Below, piece after piece: positions 41,254 to 50,452 of a stretch of DNA of 64,000 nucleotides. Every line of letters begins with the position of its first letter. The first letter of the stretch is position 1. A program made the translations under genes and the position numbers. Under the pieces are notes generated by a model. The model saw only the letters and a list, made by a program, of their open reading frames with translations. It made no database searches and was not told where the DNA came from. Origin of the DNA: Sphingomonas carotinifaciens (GTDB lineage Bacteria; Pseudomonadota; Alphaproteobacteria; Sphingomonadales; Sphingomonadaceae); contig NZ_WSUT01000005.1 of assembly GCF_009789535.1 (NCBI RefSeq), forward strand, positions 1,327,001 through 1,391,000, in the 5' to 3' direction.

Positions 41254-42540
41254 TTATTGCCGCAACACCTTTTGGAACGGGGCGTCGGTTCCGTCGAGTC
41301 CCTGGCCGGGGGGCAGGCCGATGAGGTCGCGCAGGAGGGGGGCGACCGCCGGGTTGTCGAAGGGGGCGAGGCGTCGTCCGGGGATGAAGGCGGGGCCGTG
41401 GGCGATGAACAGTGCCGCCATGGTCGGATCGGCCGGGTCATAGCCGTGCGTGCCGCCACTGGTGGGGCGATCGGGCGCCTTGGCGCTGATCGTCCAGCCG
41501 GTCTCGGCGAGGCACAGGAAGGGCGGGATCCGGCGGTTGCGGCCATAGCGGAAGCGGGCCGGCATCGCCTCCTTGCGCCAGCACTGCATATGGGGATGCC
41601 GGGCGAGCAGGCGGGCGGCAAGCGCCGCCTCATGGCCCGGCGCAGGCGTGAAGGTGGCGTAGGGGCCGCTGTCGTTCAGGACGTAATCGGCCGGGTCAAG
41701 AAGCGTATCGAGCGCGATCGTGCGCGTGCTGCTGGTCGCGGCCATGCCGTGATCCGCGACGATGACGAGGTTGGCGGGCTGGTTCAGGCGGGCCAGCCCC
41801 TCGACCAGCTGGCCGATCGCCCGATCGACGGCGGCGATCGCCTGGGTCGTTTCGGCCGCATCGGGGCCGTTCTGGTGGCCGGCGGTATCGACCTCGTCGA
41901 AATAGAGCGTGAGCAGGCGTGGGCGGGTTTCGGCCGGGCGACGCAGCCAGTCGATCACGGCGTCGACGCGCTGGCGGTCGTTCACTTGCTGGTTGAATTG
42001 CTGCCAATCGGTCGGGCGGGTGCCGCCGGTGATGCGATGCGGCCATGCTTGCGCCGCCGTGCCGCCCCAGGCGACGTTGGAGCCAGGCCAGAACATCGTC
42101 GCGGTGCGGATGCCGGCCTTCTCGGCGGTGACCCAGATCGGCTCGGCGGCGTTCCACCAGAAAGGATCGTCCGAGGCCATGGTGAAGGGTTCGGTCAGCC
42201 GCGCGGGATCGGTAAAGCCGTTGGCGACGATACCGTGGCGATCGGGAACCATGCCGGTAACGAGCGTCCAGTGATTGGGAAAGGTCTTGGACGGGAAGGA
42301 CGGGCGCATCGATGCGGACACGCCGGTTCTGGCCAGGTCGGAGAGGTGAGGGGTGACGCCGCGGTTCAGATAATCCGGGCGGAAGCCGTCGATGGAGACG
42401 AGGATGGTGACGGGGCTGCGCTGTTCGTTCGCCGCGGGGGGCGGGGCAGGCTGCGTCACCGACGCGAGGGCGGGCGGGTGTGCCGGGTAGGCGCAGGCGC
42501 CGAGGGCGAGGCTGGCGAGAAGGGGGAGGATTTTCCGCAT
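41254..42540 (-). CDS. Nucleotide pyrophosphatase/phosphodiesterase (NPP-like), secreted
   Basis: A 428-residue alkaline phosphatase-superfamily enzyme. The signal peptide/lipobox region is LASLALGACAYPAH, where Cys16 is probably lipidated. Catalytic motifs: VSIDGFRPDYL with the first metal Asp, the threonine nucleophile in SFPSKTFPNHWTL, DEVDTAGHQNGPD, VADHGMAA, and SGGTHGYDPADPTMAALFIAHGPAF with late metal ligands. These are the landmarks of ectonucleotide pyrophosphatases/phosphodiesterases that cleave nucleotide or phospholipid phosphodiesters. Likely periplasmic. The exact substrate is unknown. Confidence 0.92.
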   Translation of the reverse strand: MRKILPLLASLALGACAYPAHPPALASVTQPAPPPAANEQRSPVTILVSIDGFRPDYLNRGVTPHLSDLARTGVSASMRPSFPSKTFPNHWTLVTGMVPDRHGIVANGFTDPARLTEPFTMASDDPFWWNAAEPIWVTAEKAGIRTATMFWPGSNVAWGGTAAQAWPHRITGGTRPTDWQQFNQQVNDRQRVDAVIDWLRRPAETRPRLLTLYFDEVDTAGHQNGPDAAETTQAIAAVDRAIGQLVEGLARLNQPANLVIVADHGMAATSSTRTIALDTLLDPADYVLNDSGPYATFTPAPGHEAALAARLLARHPHMQCWRKEAMPARFRYGRNRRIPPFLCLAETGWTISAKAPDRPTSGGTHGYDPADPTMAALFIAHGPAFIPGRRLAPFDNPAVAPLLRDLIGLPPGQGLDGTDAPFQKVLRQ

Positions 42541-42613
42541 GATGGCGCAAGCGCGTAGCGGGGAAATGTGACAGGCGGAAGCGGGGTTGCCTGGCAGCGT
42601 TGCGTTGCTGGGC

Positions 42614-42722
42614 GGAGGGGAGAGGGAGCAGGGTACGCAGCGTTGCACTGCTGGGCGGCCCCTCACCCTCCCACTGCCTCGCGGCAGCGGGCCCCTCCCT
42701 CTCCCCGGAGGGGAGAGGGGGT
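42614..42722. repeat. Extragenic palindromic repeat, family I, copy B
   Basis: Contains GCAGCGTTGCACTGCTGG and CCCCTCACCCTCCCACTGCC, then CCTCCCTCTCCCCGGAGG, in the same order as copy A (3281-3409) and copy C. It lies between the NPP-like gene and the end of ychF. A second small hairpin CCTCTTCTCGGAGAGGAGAGG-like follows at about 42755-42780. Confidence 0.7.
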
Positions 42723-42784
42723 TAGGCAGAACAGCAGATGTAGGGGGCGCGCCAACGCCCCTCTTCTCGGAGAGGAGAGGTTCG

Positions 42785-43885
42785 TCAGACGTTGAAGCGG
42801 AAGAGCATCACGTCGCCGTCATGGACGACATATTCCTTACCTTCCTGGCGCAGCTTGCCAGCGTCGCGGGCGCCCGCCTCGCCCTTGCAGGCGACATAGT
42901 CGTCAAAGGCGATGGTTTCGGCACGAATGAAGCCGCGTTCGAAATCGGTGTGGATCTCGCCTGCCGCCTGCGGCGCCTTGGCGCCGGCATGGACGGTCCA
43001 GGCGCGCGCTTCCTTGGGACCGACGGTGAAGAAGGTCAGCAGGTTGAGCAGCGTGTAGCCGGCGCGGATGACGCGGGCGAGACCGGTTTCCGACAGGCCG
43101 AGCTCGCCGAGAAATTCGGGGCGATCCTCGGGCGGCATGGTGGCGATATCGGCCTCGATCGCGGCGGAGACGACGACGGCCTGCGCGCCTTCTGCCGCGG
43201 CCTTCGCAAAGACGGCCTGCGAATGGGCATTGCCGTTCGCCGCGTTCGCTTCCTCGACATTGCAGACGTAAAGAACGGGCTTGGCGGTGAGCAGTTGCGC
43301 CTGGGCGAAGACGCGCTCCTCCTCGGCATCCTTGGGCTGGGTCAGGCGGGCGGGCTTGCCGTCGCGGAGCAGCTCCAGCGCCTGGCCGAGCACGGCGGCG
43401 CCGATCTTGGCCTCCTTGTCGCCCTGCTGTCCCTTCTTGACGAGATTGGGGACGCGCTTCTCCAGGCTTTCGAGATCGGCGAGCATCAGCTCGGTCTCGA
43501 CCGTCTCGGCGTCGGCGATGGGATCGACCTTGCCCTCGACATGGGTGACGTCGCCATCCTCGAAACAGCGCAGCACATGGACGATCGCGTCCACCTCGCG
43601 GATGTTGCCGAGAAACTGATTGCCGAGCCCTTCACCCTTGGACGCACCGCGAACCAGCCCGGCGATGTCGACAAAGGCGAGCTGCGTTTCGATGATCTTG
43701 GCCGAGCCGGCGATCTCGGCCAGCGTGTAGAGACGCGGATCGGGAACCGCGACGTTGCCGACATTCGGTTCGATCGTGCAGAAGGGATAATTGGCGGCCT
43801 GCGCAGCGGCCGTCTCGGTAAGCGCGTTGAAGAGGGTGGACTTGCCGACATTCGGCAGGCCCACGATGCCGCAGCGGAAACCCAT
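42785..43885 (-). CDS. ychF: Redox-regulated ATPase YchF (Obg-like ATPase)
   Basis: A 366-residue OLA1/YchF protein. The N-terminus MGFRCGIVGLPNVGKSTLFN is the G1 loop; NYPFCTIEPNVGNVAVPD and DIAGLVRGASKGEGLGNQFL follow. A coiled-coil insert sits at 130-190, and the C-terminal TGS domain has TVGPKEARAWTVHAGAKAP and ends FERGFIRAETIAFDDYV. YchF binds ATP rather than GTP and is a ribosome-linked stress regulator. The start at 43885 is preceded by GGAA-type RBS on the minus strand. Its neighbours pth and rplY are also translation-linked. Confidence 0.97.
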   Translation of the reverse strand: MGFRCGIVGLPNVGKSTLFNALTETAAAQAANYPFCTIEPNVGNVAVPDPRLYTLAEIAGSAKIIETQLAFVDIAGLVRGASKGEGLGNQFLGNIREVDAIVHVLRCFEDGDVTHVEGKVDPIADAETVETELMLADLESLEKRVPNLVKKGQQGDKEAKIGAAVLGQALELLRDGKPARLTQPKDAEEERVFAQAQLLTAKPVLYVCNVEEANAANGNAHSQAVFAKAAAEGAQAVVVSAAIEADIATMPPEDRPEFLGELGLSETGLARVIRAGYTLLNLLTFFTVGPKEARAWTVHAGAKAPQAAGEIHTDFERGFIRAETIAFDDYVACKGEAGARDAGKLRQEGKEYVVHDGDVMLFRFNV

Positions 43886-43949
43886 GCGTCGTTCCTGTGG
43901 AGAGAGGCGAAAGCGCCGCTCTAGCGACGCCGGCGCCTCACCTCAATGC

Positions 43950-44141
43950 TTAGCCGGACAGGCTCATCATCGCTGCATAGCCGAGCAGCATGATGCCGAG
44001 CGCGGCGGAGAAGCTCATCAGCACATAACCGACATATTGCAGCATACGCGGATTGGCGCGGCGCGCCTTGGCATTGCGAGTCGCGCCCGACAGGACGAAA
44101 CTGGCGAGCATTCCATAGGTGAAAACAACGGCTTCCAACAT
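43950..44141 (-). CDS. Small two-helix membrane protein
   Basis: A 63-residue protein starting MLEAVVFTYGMLASFVLSG (helix 1, about 3-20), a basic loop RNAKARRANPRML, then helix 2 YVGYVLMSFSAALGIMLLGY. No family recognised. It sits between the 2OG-Fe(II) oxygenase and ychF, all minus strand. An upstream start would add 21 residues of unlikely sequence, so the Met at 44141 was chosen. Confidence 0.6.
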   Translation of the reverse strand: MLEAVVFTYGMLASFVLSGATRNAKARRANPRMLQYVGYVLMSFSAALGIMLLGYAAMMSLSG

Positions 44142-44286
44142 GTCGTGCGATTTCTCTGCGCTGGTCCGCACGGCAGGGCGCCATGCGTGGCGCCCGTTAA
44201 TCATGCCAGATGCTAAGGAGACGAGTAGGCCGCGACGAAACGTGGCATATCAACGCCGAATCGATGGAACCTTTTCGCCTGCGTAA

Positions 44287-44901
44287 CTACCTGTAGTTGA
44301 AGCTGACGCTGATCCGCTCGCCTCTGGCGGCGTTGGACACGACCTCGTGGCGCAGCCAGCTTTCCCAGAGCAGGACCGTGCCGGGCTCCGGCTGCGCAGT
44401 GGCAAAGGTGGCGAGATCGTCGGGTGCGTCCGGGCGGCGCGGCGGGGCGGCCATCAGCATGGGCAGGCGCGGATCCTCCAGCTTCAACGCGCCCGAACCC
44501 GGCGGCATCGCGACATAAAGCGTGCCCGAGACGACGCTGTGCGGGTGGATGTGCGCGGAATGATGCCCGCCCGGCTTCAGGACGTTGACCCACAGGCTGT
44601 CCAGCTTCAGCTTGCGCCCGCCGAGATCGAAGGCACATTCCTGCGCAAAGGCCGCGACGTGGCGGTCGAGCTTCTTCTTCAGGTCCGCGAACACCGGATC
44701 GCGGACCGGCAGGTCGTTCAGCGAGGCATAGCTGGTATAGCCGCGATAGCCATGCTCCTTCGACCAGCGGCGCCCGGCGCGGTCGTCCTTGGCAAGAGCG
44801 AGGCAGCTATCCTCCAGATCTGCCATCAGATCGGCATCGTCGATCCGGCCCTCATAGAGCAGCGAGGCGAACAGGCGGCGTATCGTCCCGGGAGTGCTCA
44901 T
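44287..44901 (-). CDS. 2OG-Fe(II) oxygenase of the TIGR02466 type
   Basis: A 204-residue protein with the features of the TIGR02466 family: GYTSYASLNDLPVRDPVFA, LDSLWVNVLKPGGHHSAHIH with the paired histidines of the iron site, HPHSVVSGTLYVAMPPGSG, LLWESWLRHEV with the distal His, and the final ISVSFNYR with a likely 2-oxoglutarate-binding Arg. The substrate is unknown. The stop and start coincide with the pth stop: the start ATG 44899-44901 overlaps the pth stop, so translation is coupled to peptidyl-tRNA hydrolase. Confidence 0.85.
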   Translation of the reverse strand: MSTPGTIRRLFASLLYEGRIDDADLMADLEDSCLALAKDDRAGRRWSKEHGYRGYTSYASLNDLPVRDPVFADLKKKLDRHVAAFAQECAFDLGGRKLKLDSLWVNVLKPGGHHSAHIHPHSVVSGTLYVAMPPGSGALKLEDPRLPMLMAAPPRRPDAPDDLATFATAQPEPGTVLLWESWLRHEVVSNAARGERISVSFNYR

Positions 44902-45470
44902 GCCTGACCCATCCTAAGCGCGACATCGTTCATGAAACGGGTGTCGTCGCCATCCGCCAGCCAGCCGGCCTCCGCCGAGACGGCGCCGAGCAGGTCAGAC
45001 AGCGGCTCGATCTCGGTCTTGGCATAGTTGCCGAGGACGTAGCCGGTCACCCGGTCCTTGTGGCCGGGATGGCCGATGCCGAGGCGGACGCGGCGGAAAT
45101 CGGGTCCGAGATGCTGGTCGATCGAGCGCAGGCCGTTATGGCCCGCGGTCCCGCCGCCGGTCTTCACCTTCACCTTGAAGGGGGCGAGATCGAGTTCGTC
45201 ATGAAAGACGGTAAGCGCGTCGGGCCCGAGTTTATAGAAGCGCAGCGCCTCGCCCACCGAGCGGCCGCTTTCGTTCATGAAGGTGGCAGGCTTCAGCAGC
45301 AGCACCTTGTGCGTGCCGATGCGGCCTTCCTGCGTCCAGCCCTGGAACTGCTTCTTGACCGCGCCGAAGCCGTGGATCTCGGCCATCGCGTCCAGCATCA
45401 TGAAGCCGATATTGTGCCGGTGCATCGCATATTGCGGCCCCGGATTGCCGAGTCCGACCCAGATTTGCAC
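44898..45470 (-). CDS. pth: Peptidyl-tRNA hydrolase
   Basis: A 190-residue enzyme releasing peptidyl-tRNA. Motifs: VGLGNPGPQYAMHRHNIGFM with the catalytic His, FHDELDLAPFKVKVKTGGG with the catalytic Asp, and AGHNGLRSID. It follows rplY, a typical gene order (rplY-pth) in Proteobacteria, but here 279 bases with repeats and a terminator intervene. The stop overlaps the start of the oxygenase gene. Confidence 0.98.
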   Translation of the reverse strand: MQIWVGLGNPGPQYAMHRHNIGFMMLDAMAEIHGFGAVKKQFQGWTQEGRIGTHKVLLLKPATFMNESGRSVGEALRFYKLGPDALTVFHDELDLAPFKVKVKTGGGTAGHNGLRSIDQHLGPDFRRVRLGIGHPGHKDRVTGYVLGNYAKTEIEPLSDLLGAVSAEAGWLADGDDTRFMNDVALRMGQA

Positions 45471-45520
45471 GCTGCGATCTCCTTGGTTGGTGGGCGGTCG
45501 CCTGAGATGACGCCATTTCT

Positions 45521-45672
45521 CCCCCGTTCGTGCCGAGTAGAGATCGAGTAGTCCCGCAGGGACGTATCGAGAACTCGTATCGAGGTACCGTTCCGAGCGC
45601 CAACCTGTCTCTCGATACGCCGTCTCGATACGCAGCTTTGCTGCTACTCGACGGCTACTCTAGACAAACGGG
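45521..45672. repeat. Two head-to-head copies of palindromic repeat family II
   Basis: The copy at 45604-45672 (plus) begins CCTGTCTCTCGATACGCCG and ends CTACTCGACGGCTACTC; it is nearly identical to the first unit at 24241. The copy at 45521-45583 runs on the minus strand: GTAGTCCCGCAGGGACGTATCG with a flanking TATCGAGAACTCGTATCGAG. Together they form a large inverted structure between pth and rplY. Confidence 0.7.
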
Positions 45673-45679
45673 TAGAACG

Positions 45680-45715
45680 AAAAAGGGGCAGGGGCGTTGC
45701 CGCCACCTGCCCCCC
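45680..45715 (-). terminator. Intrinsic terminator of rplY
   Basis: On the minus strand GGGGCAGG pairs with CCTGCCCC and is followed by TTTTT (plus-strand AAAAAGGGGCAGG at 45680-45692 and CCTGCCCCCC at 45706-45715). It sits 35 bases after the rplY stop and separates rplY from pth. Confidence 0.82.
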
Positions 45716-45749
45716 TTTCCGTCGGCGACCCCCGGAGGGACCGGGACGA

Positions 45750-46373
45750 TCAGCCCTCGGCCGTATCGTCGCCAGCGGCACCGGCATCGGCATCCGCGGC
45801 CTCGTCGGCGGCGGTCGGAACCGTCGGCGGCACGATCGTGGCGATCGCGAAGTCGCGATCCTCGATCGCCGGCTGCGCGCCCTTGGGCAGCGCCACGTCG
45901 GAGATGTGGATCGAATCGCCGATCTCGCGACCCTTGAGCGAGATGGTCAGTTCCGCCGGGATGTTGGCGGCGTCGACGACCAGCTCGACCTCGTGACGGG
46001 TGATGTTGAGCACGCCGCCCTGCTTCAGGCCGCGCGACTCGTCCTCGTCGGTGAACACCACCGGCACCGCGACGGTGACGGTCGAATGCTCGCCGATACG
46101 CAGGAAGTCGACGTGCAGCGGACGGTCGGTGACCGGGTGGAACGCGACGTCCTTGGGCAGGGTACGCTCGCCGTTCAGCATCACGACCGAGTTGAAGAAG
46201 TGACCGGTCATGAGAGCCTTGACCAGTTCCTTCTCTTCGAGATGGATGCCGGCAGGCTCCTTGTTCTGGCCGTAGATCACGGCGGGGACGCGGCCTTCAC
46301 GGCGCAGCGAACGGGAGGCTCCCTTGCCAGCCCGGTCACGCGTCTCGGCTGCGAGCGTAATGGTGTCGCTCAT
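45750..46373 (-). CDS. rplY: 50S ribosomal protein L25 (long form, Ctc)
   Basis: A 207-residue bL25 of the CTC type. The N-terminal 5S-rRNA-binding domain has [20 protein letters not shown]; the C-terminal TL5 domain has [19 protein letters not shown] and the [20 protein letters not shown] segment. An acidic Ala/Glu/Asp-rich tail ([18 protein letters not shown]) closes the protein, as in other sphingomonad L25. The start at 46373 was chosen for [18 protein letters not shown]. Confidence 0.96.
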   Translation of the reverse strand: MSDTITLAAETRDRAGKGASRSLRREGRVPAVIYGQNKEPAGIHLEEKELVKALMTGHFFNSVVMLNGERTLPKDVAFHPVTDRPLHVDFLRIGEHSTVTVAVPVVFTDEDESRGLKQGGVLNITRHEVELVVDAANIPAELTISLKGREIGDSIHISDVALPKGAQPAIEDRDFAIATIVPPTVPTAADEAADADAGAAGDDTAEG

Positions 46374-46487
46374 GCGATATGCTCCGAAAACGAATGGATG
46401 TGCTTTTCCGCCCACGCCTCCAGGGATGACCATGGCCGGAAGCCGGCGCGCATAGCCGAAACCACGCGCGCTGGCAATCGCGGGGCC

Positions 46488-47396
46488 TCAATAGGCGACG
46501 CGTTCCGCCTTCACGCCTGCCCTGGCCAGTTGCGCCTGGACGCTGTCGGGCCCGGCGAGGTGCCCGGCACCGACCGCGACGAAGACGGTGCCGGGCTTGT
46601 TCATGCGGTTCGCGATCCACTTCGCCCAGCGTGCATTGCGCTCGGTGAGCAGCACCTTTGCGACCTCGGGCGAGTCCTTCAGGCTTTCGTTCATCGTCTT
46701 GGCGAGGGCCTCCGGGTCACCATGCGACCAGTTGTCGACCATCGTCGCCATCGTCTTGCCCGCTTCGGGCAGTTCATCGACGGTGGACACCAGGAACTGC
46801 ATCTGGGCCGGCTGCGACAGGCCGTTGAAATAGCCGATCTGCTGTTCGGCGGTTTCCAGGCCGATCACCGGCTTGTTCGCGGACTTGGCGGCGCTTGCCA
46901 GCACGGTTTCCGGGCCGTTCGACGCGTCATAGCCGAGCTTCTGAATCGGCATCAGCGACAGGCTGACCGCGGCCAGCCAGGGCTTCATCCGGTCGAACGC
47001 GGCGGAAGGCAGGCCCGCCTCGGTCAGCGCCTTCAGATAGGCGGGACGCTTGGCCTCGGGCAGTTGCTCGGTCAGCGTGGGGCCGGTGGGGTTGATGCCG
47101 GTGGTGGCGACGATCTGCTGCATGGCGGCGGGATCGGGCTGCACCATCTCCAGCACCAGCTCGCCGGATTTATCGAACGCCGTCTTCACCGCCTCGTCGA
47201 ACCAGGACAGGCCGGGCTTCAGCACATGGATGGTGCCGAACAGATAAACGGTGGTGTCCGCATCCTTGACCATCCACAGCGCCGGATCGGCGTCGTTGGC
47301 GGCTTTGGCTTGGGTGGGACTGGACTGTGCGCAGGCCGGCAGCGCGAGCAGCAGGGCGATCGAGGTCAGGGTCGCGCGGAACGAACGCAGTAGCAA
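46488..47396 (-). CDS. TraB/GumN-family protein, secreted
   Basis: A 302-residue protein. The start appears to be TTG at 47396, with a signal sequence ALLLALPACAQSSP. The TraB/GumN core has FGTIHVLKPGLSWFDEAVKTA at the front and a C-terminal FVAVGAGHLAGPDSVQAQLA with the conserved GAGHL. In the middle lies the helical segment YLKALTEAGLPSAAFDRMKPW. These proteins resemble erythromycin esterase/ChaN-type alpha-helical hydrolases; metalloprotease-like function has been proposed. Function here unknown; the nearby tRNA synthetase operon is divergent. Confidence 0.88.
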   Translation of the reverse strand: MLLRSFRATLTSIALLLALPACAQSSPTQAKAANDADPALWMVKDADTTVYLFGTIHVLKPGLSWFDEAVKTAFDKSGELVLEMVQPDPAAMQQIVATTGINPTGPTLTEQLPEAKRPAYLKALTEAGLPSAAFDRMKPWLAAVSLSLMPIQKLGYDASNGPETVLASAAKSANKPVIGLETAEQQIGYFNGLSQPAQMQFLVSTVDELPEAGKTMATMVDNWSHGDPEALAKTMNESLKDSPEVAKVLLTERNARWAKWIANRMNKPGTVFVAVGAGHLAGPDSVQAQLARAGVKAERVAY

Positions 47397-47498
47397 ACCG
47401 GGTCTCCTCGGGTGGGTCGTGGCAGCGGTATCTAGCCCTTCCGCGCGCGCGGTGCCACTCGCTTGACCCTTGTGGACCCATCCGCCAAAGCCACGCTC

Positions 47499-48365
47499 GT
47501 GACCCAGCCTCTATCCTTCCAGCGCATGATCCTTACCCTCCATGACTATTGGAGCGACCGCGGATGCGTGATCCTGCAACCCTATGACATGGAGATGGGC
47601 GCCGGCACGTTTCATCCCGCCACCACGCTGCGCGCGCTGGGGCCGGATGCGTGGAACGCCGCCTTTGTCCAGCCGTGCCGCCGGCCGACCGATGGCCGCT
47701 ATGGCGAGAACCCCAATCGGTTGCAGCATTATTACCAGTATCAGGTGATCCTGAAGCCGAGCCCGAGCGATCTGCAGGACCTGTATCTGGGCAGTCTGGC
47801 CGCGATCGGCGTGGACATGGGCAAGCACGATATCCGCTTCGTCGAGGATGACTGGGAAAGCCCGACGCTGGGCGCCTGGGGGCTAGGCTGGGAAGTCTGG
47901 TGCGACGGCATGGAGGTGACGCAGTTCACCTATTTCCAGCAGATGGGCGGTTTCGACATGAAGCCGGTGGCGGGCGAGCTGACCTATGGGCTGGAGCGTC
48001 TGGCGATGTACATCCAGGACGTCGACAATGTGTACGACCTGGCGTTCAACGATGCGGGCGTGACCTACGGTGACGTCTTCCTGGAGAATGAGCGCCAGAT
48101 GAGCACGTGGAACTTCGAGGTGGCGGACACCGACACGCTGTTCGACGCCTTTCGCAAGGCGGCGGCCGAGTGCGAGAACAGCCTAGCGCGCGGTTTGCCG
48201 ATCCCGGCATACGAACAGGCGATCAAAGCCAGCCACACCTTCAACCTGCTGCAAGCGCGCGGCGTGATCTCGGTGGCGGAACGGCAGGCCTATATCGGGC
48301 GGGTCCGCGATCTGGCGAAGGGCGCGTGCGGCGCATGGATGGAGAAGAACGGGTGGGCGGCATGA
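47499..48365 (+). CDS. glyQ: Glycyl-tRNA synthetase alpha subunit
   Basis: A 288-residue alpha subunit of the tetrameric bacterial GlyRS. Hallmark: [56 protein letters not shown], and the class II motif [24 protein letters not shown] sequence. The start GTG at 47499 gives [18 protein letters not shown], similar to other sphingomonad GlyQ proteins; a TTG at 47463 would add 12 residues. Its stop overlaps the glyS ATG (ATGA), keeping the 1:1 ratio. Confidence 0.97.
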   Translation: MTQPLSFQRMILTLHDYWSDRGCVILQPYDMEMGAGTFHPATTLRALGPDAWNAAFVQPCRRPTDGRYGENPNRLQHYYQYQVILKPSPSDLQDLYLGSLAAIGVDMGKHDIRFVEDDWESPTLGAWGLGWEVWCDGMEVTQFTYFQQMGGFDMKPVAGELTYGLERLAMYIQDVDNVYDLAFNDAGVTYGDVFLENERQMSTWNFEVADTDTLFDAFRKAAAECENSLARGLPIPAYEQAIKASHTFNLLQARGVISVAERQAYIGRVRDLAKGACGAWMEKNGWAA

Positions 48366-50407
48366 GCGACTTTCTTCTCGAACTTCGCTCCGAGGAAATT
48401 CCCGCCCGCATGCAGGCCAAGGCGCGCGAGGATCTCGCCCGCCTGTTCGCCGCCGAACTGGCCAAGGCCGGCTTGAGCGCGGGCGAGACGATCACCTACG
48501 CCACGCCGCGCCGGCTGGCGCTGATCGCGAAGGGGCTGCCCGATGCGACGGAGGCGGTGTCGGAGGAGGTGAAGGGGCCGCGTGCCGCGGCGCCGCCGCA
48601 GGCGCTGGAGGGCTTCCTGCGCAAGACCGGGCTGACGCGCGAGCAACTGGTGGAGCGCGACGGCGTGCTGTTCGCGATCACCGAGAAGCCGGGCCGCGCG
48701 ACCGCGGAGGTGCTGGCCGAGGCGATCCCGGCGATCATCCGCGCCTTTCCATGGCCCAAGTCGATGCGCTGGGGCGATGCCTCGCAATCCACCGAGTCGC
48801 TGCGCTGGGTGCGGCCGCTCCACGGGCTGGTCGCGCTGTTCGGCGAACAGGTGGTGCCGGTCGAGATCGCCGGGATTGTCAGCGGCGCCGAGACGCGCGG
48901 CCACCGCTTTCATGCGCCGGCGGCGATCACGCTGACCGGGTCGGACGGCTATGTCGAGCAACTGCGCGCGGCGCATGTGCTGGTCGATCAGGACGAGCGG
49001 GCGGCGCTGATCCGCAGCCGTGCCGCGGCGCTGGCGCGCGACGCCGGGCTGGAACTGGTCGAGGATGAGGGACTGGTGGCCGAAAATGCTGGCCTGACCG
49101 AATGGCCGGTGCCGCTGCTCGGCCGCTTCGACGAGGCGTTCCTCGACGTGCCGCCCGAGGTGATCCAGCTCACCGCGCGGGTGAACCAGAAATATTTCGT
49201 CTGTCGTGACGGCGCGGGCAAGCTGGCCAATGCGTTCGTCTGCACCGCCAATATCGAGGCGAGCGACGGCGGCGCCAAGATCGTCGAGGGCAACCGCAAG
49301 GTGCTCGCCGCGCGCCTGTCGGATGCGCGGTTCTTCTACGAAACGGATCTGAAGACGCCGCTTGCCGAGCAGGCGGAGAAGCTGGAAAAGATCGTTTTCC
49401 ACGAGAAGCTGGGCACCGTCGCCGACAAGGTGGAGCGGGTGGCGAAGCTCGCGCGCTGGCTGGTGGAAGAGGGCATTGTGGGTGCCGAAACGCCCTCTCT
49501 CCCCGCAGGGGGGAGGGAGCAGTTGGCGGCGCTGGCCGAGCGTGCGGCGCGGCTTGCCAAGGCCGATCTCGTCACCGGCATGGTCGGCGAGTTTCCGGAA
49601 TTGCAGGGCCTGATGGGCGGCTATTACGCCGCCGCACAGGGCGAGGACGCCCGCGTCGCCGAGGCGGTGCGCGACCATTACAAGCCGGTCGGGCAGGGCG
49701 ACGACGTGCCGACCGCACCGGTGACGGTGGCGGTCAGCCTTGCGGACAAGCTGGACAGCATCACCGGCTTCTTCGGTGCCGATCTGAAGCCCAGCGGTTC
49801 CAAGGATCCGTTCGCGCTTCGCCGTTCGGCCCTGGGCGTGATCGCGCTGATCCTCGACAACGGACTTCGTTTTCGCTTGGCGAGCGCGGTGAGCCGGGAT
49901 GTGCTCGACTTCTTCGCCGACCGCCTGAAGGTGCAGCAGCGCGAGGCGGGCGTGCGGCATGACCTGATCGATGCGGTGTTCGCGCTGGGCGGTGAGGACG
50001 ATCTGGTCCGGCTGCTCGCCCGCGTGCAGGCGTTGCAGGCGTTTGTCGGGACGGAGGACGGCGCGAACCTGCTGGCCGGGTACAAGCGCGCGGCCAACAT
50101 CCTGAAGAAGGAAGGTGTGACCGGTGTCGAGGCGACCGCGCTGTCCTACGCACCCGAACAGGCCGAGGGCGACCTGATCGCCGCGCTCGATGCCGCCGAG
50201 CCGCGCGCCGGCGAGGCGGTGGCGCGGGAGGATTTCGAGGGGGCGATGGCGGCCCTTGCCACCTTGCGTGCGCCGATCGATGCGTTCTTCGACCAGGTGA
50301 CGGTCAACGACGCCGATCCTGCGCGCCGGGCGGCTCGCCTGAACCTGCTGGCGCGGGTGCGTGCCGCGGTGCACAATGTTGCCGACTTCTCACGGATTGA
50401 AGGCTGA
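48362..50407 (+). CDS. glyS: Glycyl-tRNA synthetase beta subunit
   Basis: A 681-residue beta subunit with the conserved start [18 protein letters not shown], then [13 protein letters not shown] and [14 protein letters not shown], and the C-terminal anticodon-binding region. The HD-type domain around 395-420 includes [20 protein letters not shown]. Near residues 378-387 an atypical segment [13 protein letters not shown] is encoded by a palindromic run at 49493-49519 resembling repeat family I, not present in the usual alignment of this subunit (see findings). The gene is complete with no frameshift. Confidence 0.97.
   Translation: MSDFLLELRSEEIPARMQAKAREDLARLFAAELAKAGLSAGETITYATPRRLALIAKGLPDATEAVSEEVKGPRAAAPPQALEGFLRKTGLTREQLVERDGVLFAITEKPGRATAEVLAEAIPAIIRAFPWPKSMRWGDASQSTESLRWVRPLHGLVALFGEQVVPVEIAGIVSGAETRGHRFHAPAAITLTGSDGYVEQLRAAHVLVDQDERAALIRSRAAALARDAGLELVEDEGLVAENAGLTEWPVPLLGRFDEAFLDVPPEVIQLTARVNQKYFVCRDGAGKLANAFVCTANIEASDGGAKIVEGNRKVLAARLSDARFFYETDLKTPLAEQAEKLEKIVFHEKLGTVADKVERVAKLARWLVEEGIVGAETPSLPAGGREQLAALAERAARLAKADLVTGMVGEFPELQGLMGGYYAAAQGEDARVAEAVRDHYKPVGQGDDVPTAPVTVAVSLADKLDSITGFFGADLKPSGSKDPFALRRSALGVIALILDNGLRFRLASAVSRDVLDFFADRLKVQQREAGVRHDLIDAVFALGGEDDLVRLLARVQALQAFVGTEDGANLLAGYKRAANILKKEGVTGVEATALSYAPEQAEGDLIAALDAAEPRAGEAVAREDFEGAMAALATLRAPIDAFFDQVTVNDADPARRAARLNLLARVRAAVHNVADFSRIEG
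49493..49519. repeat. Repeat family I-like palindrome inside glyS
   Basis: CCTCTCTCCCCGCAGGGGGG plus AGGGAG runs from 49493 to 49519. CTCTCCCC/GGGGGAG arms match those of family I repeats. It stays in frame, encoding [12 protein letters not shown] residues. Confidence 0.55.
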
Positions 50408-50452
50408 TACGCCCCCTCTTGGGCGACCACGAAACGAAACAGGGGAAAGACA

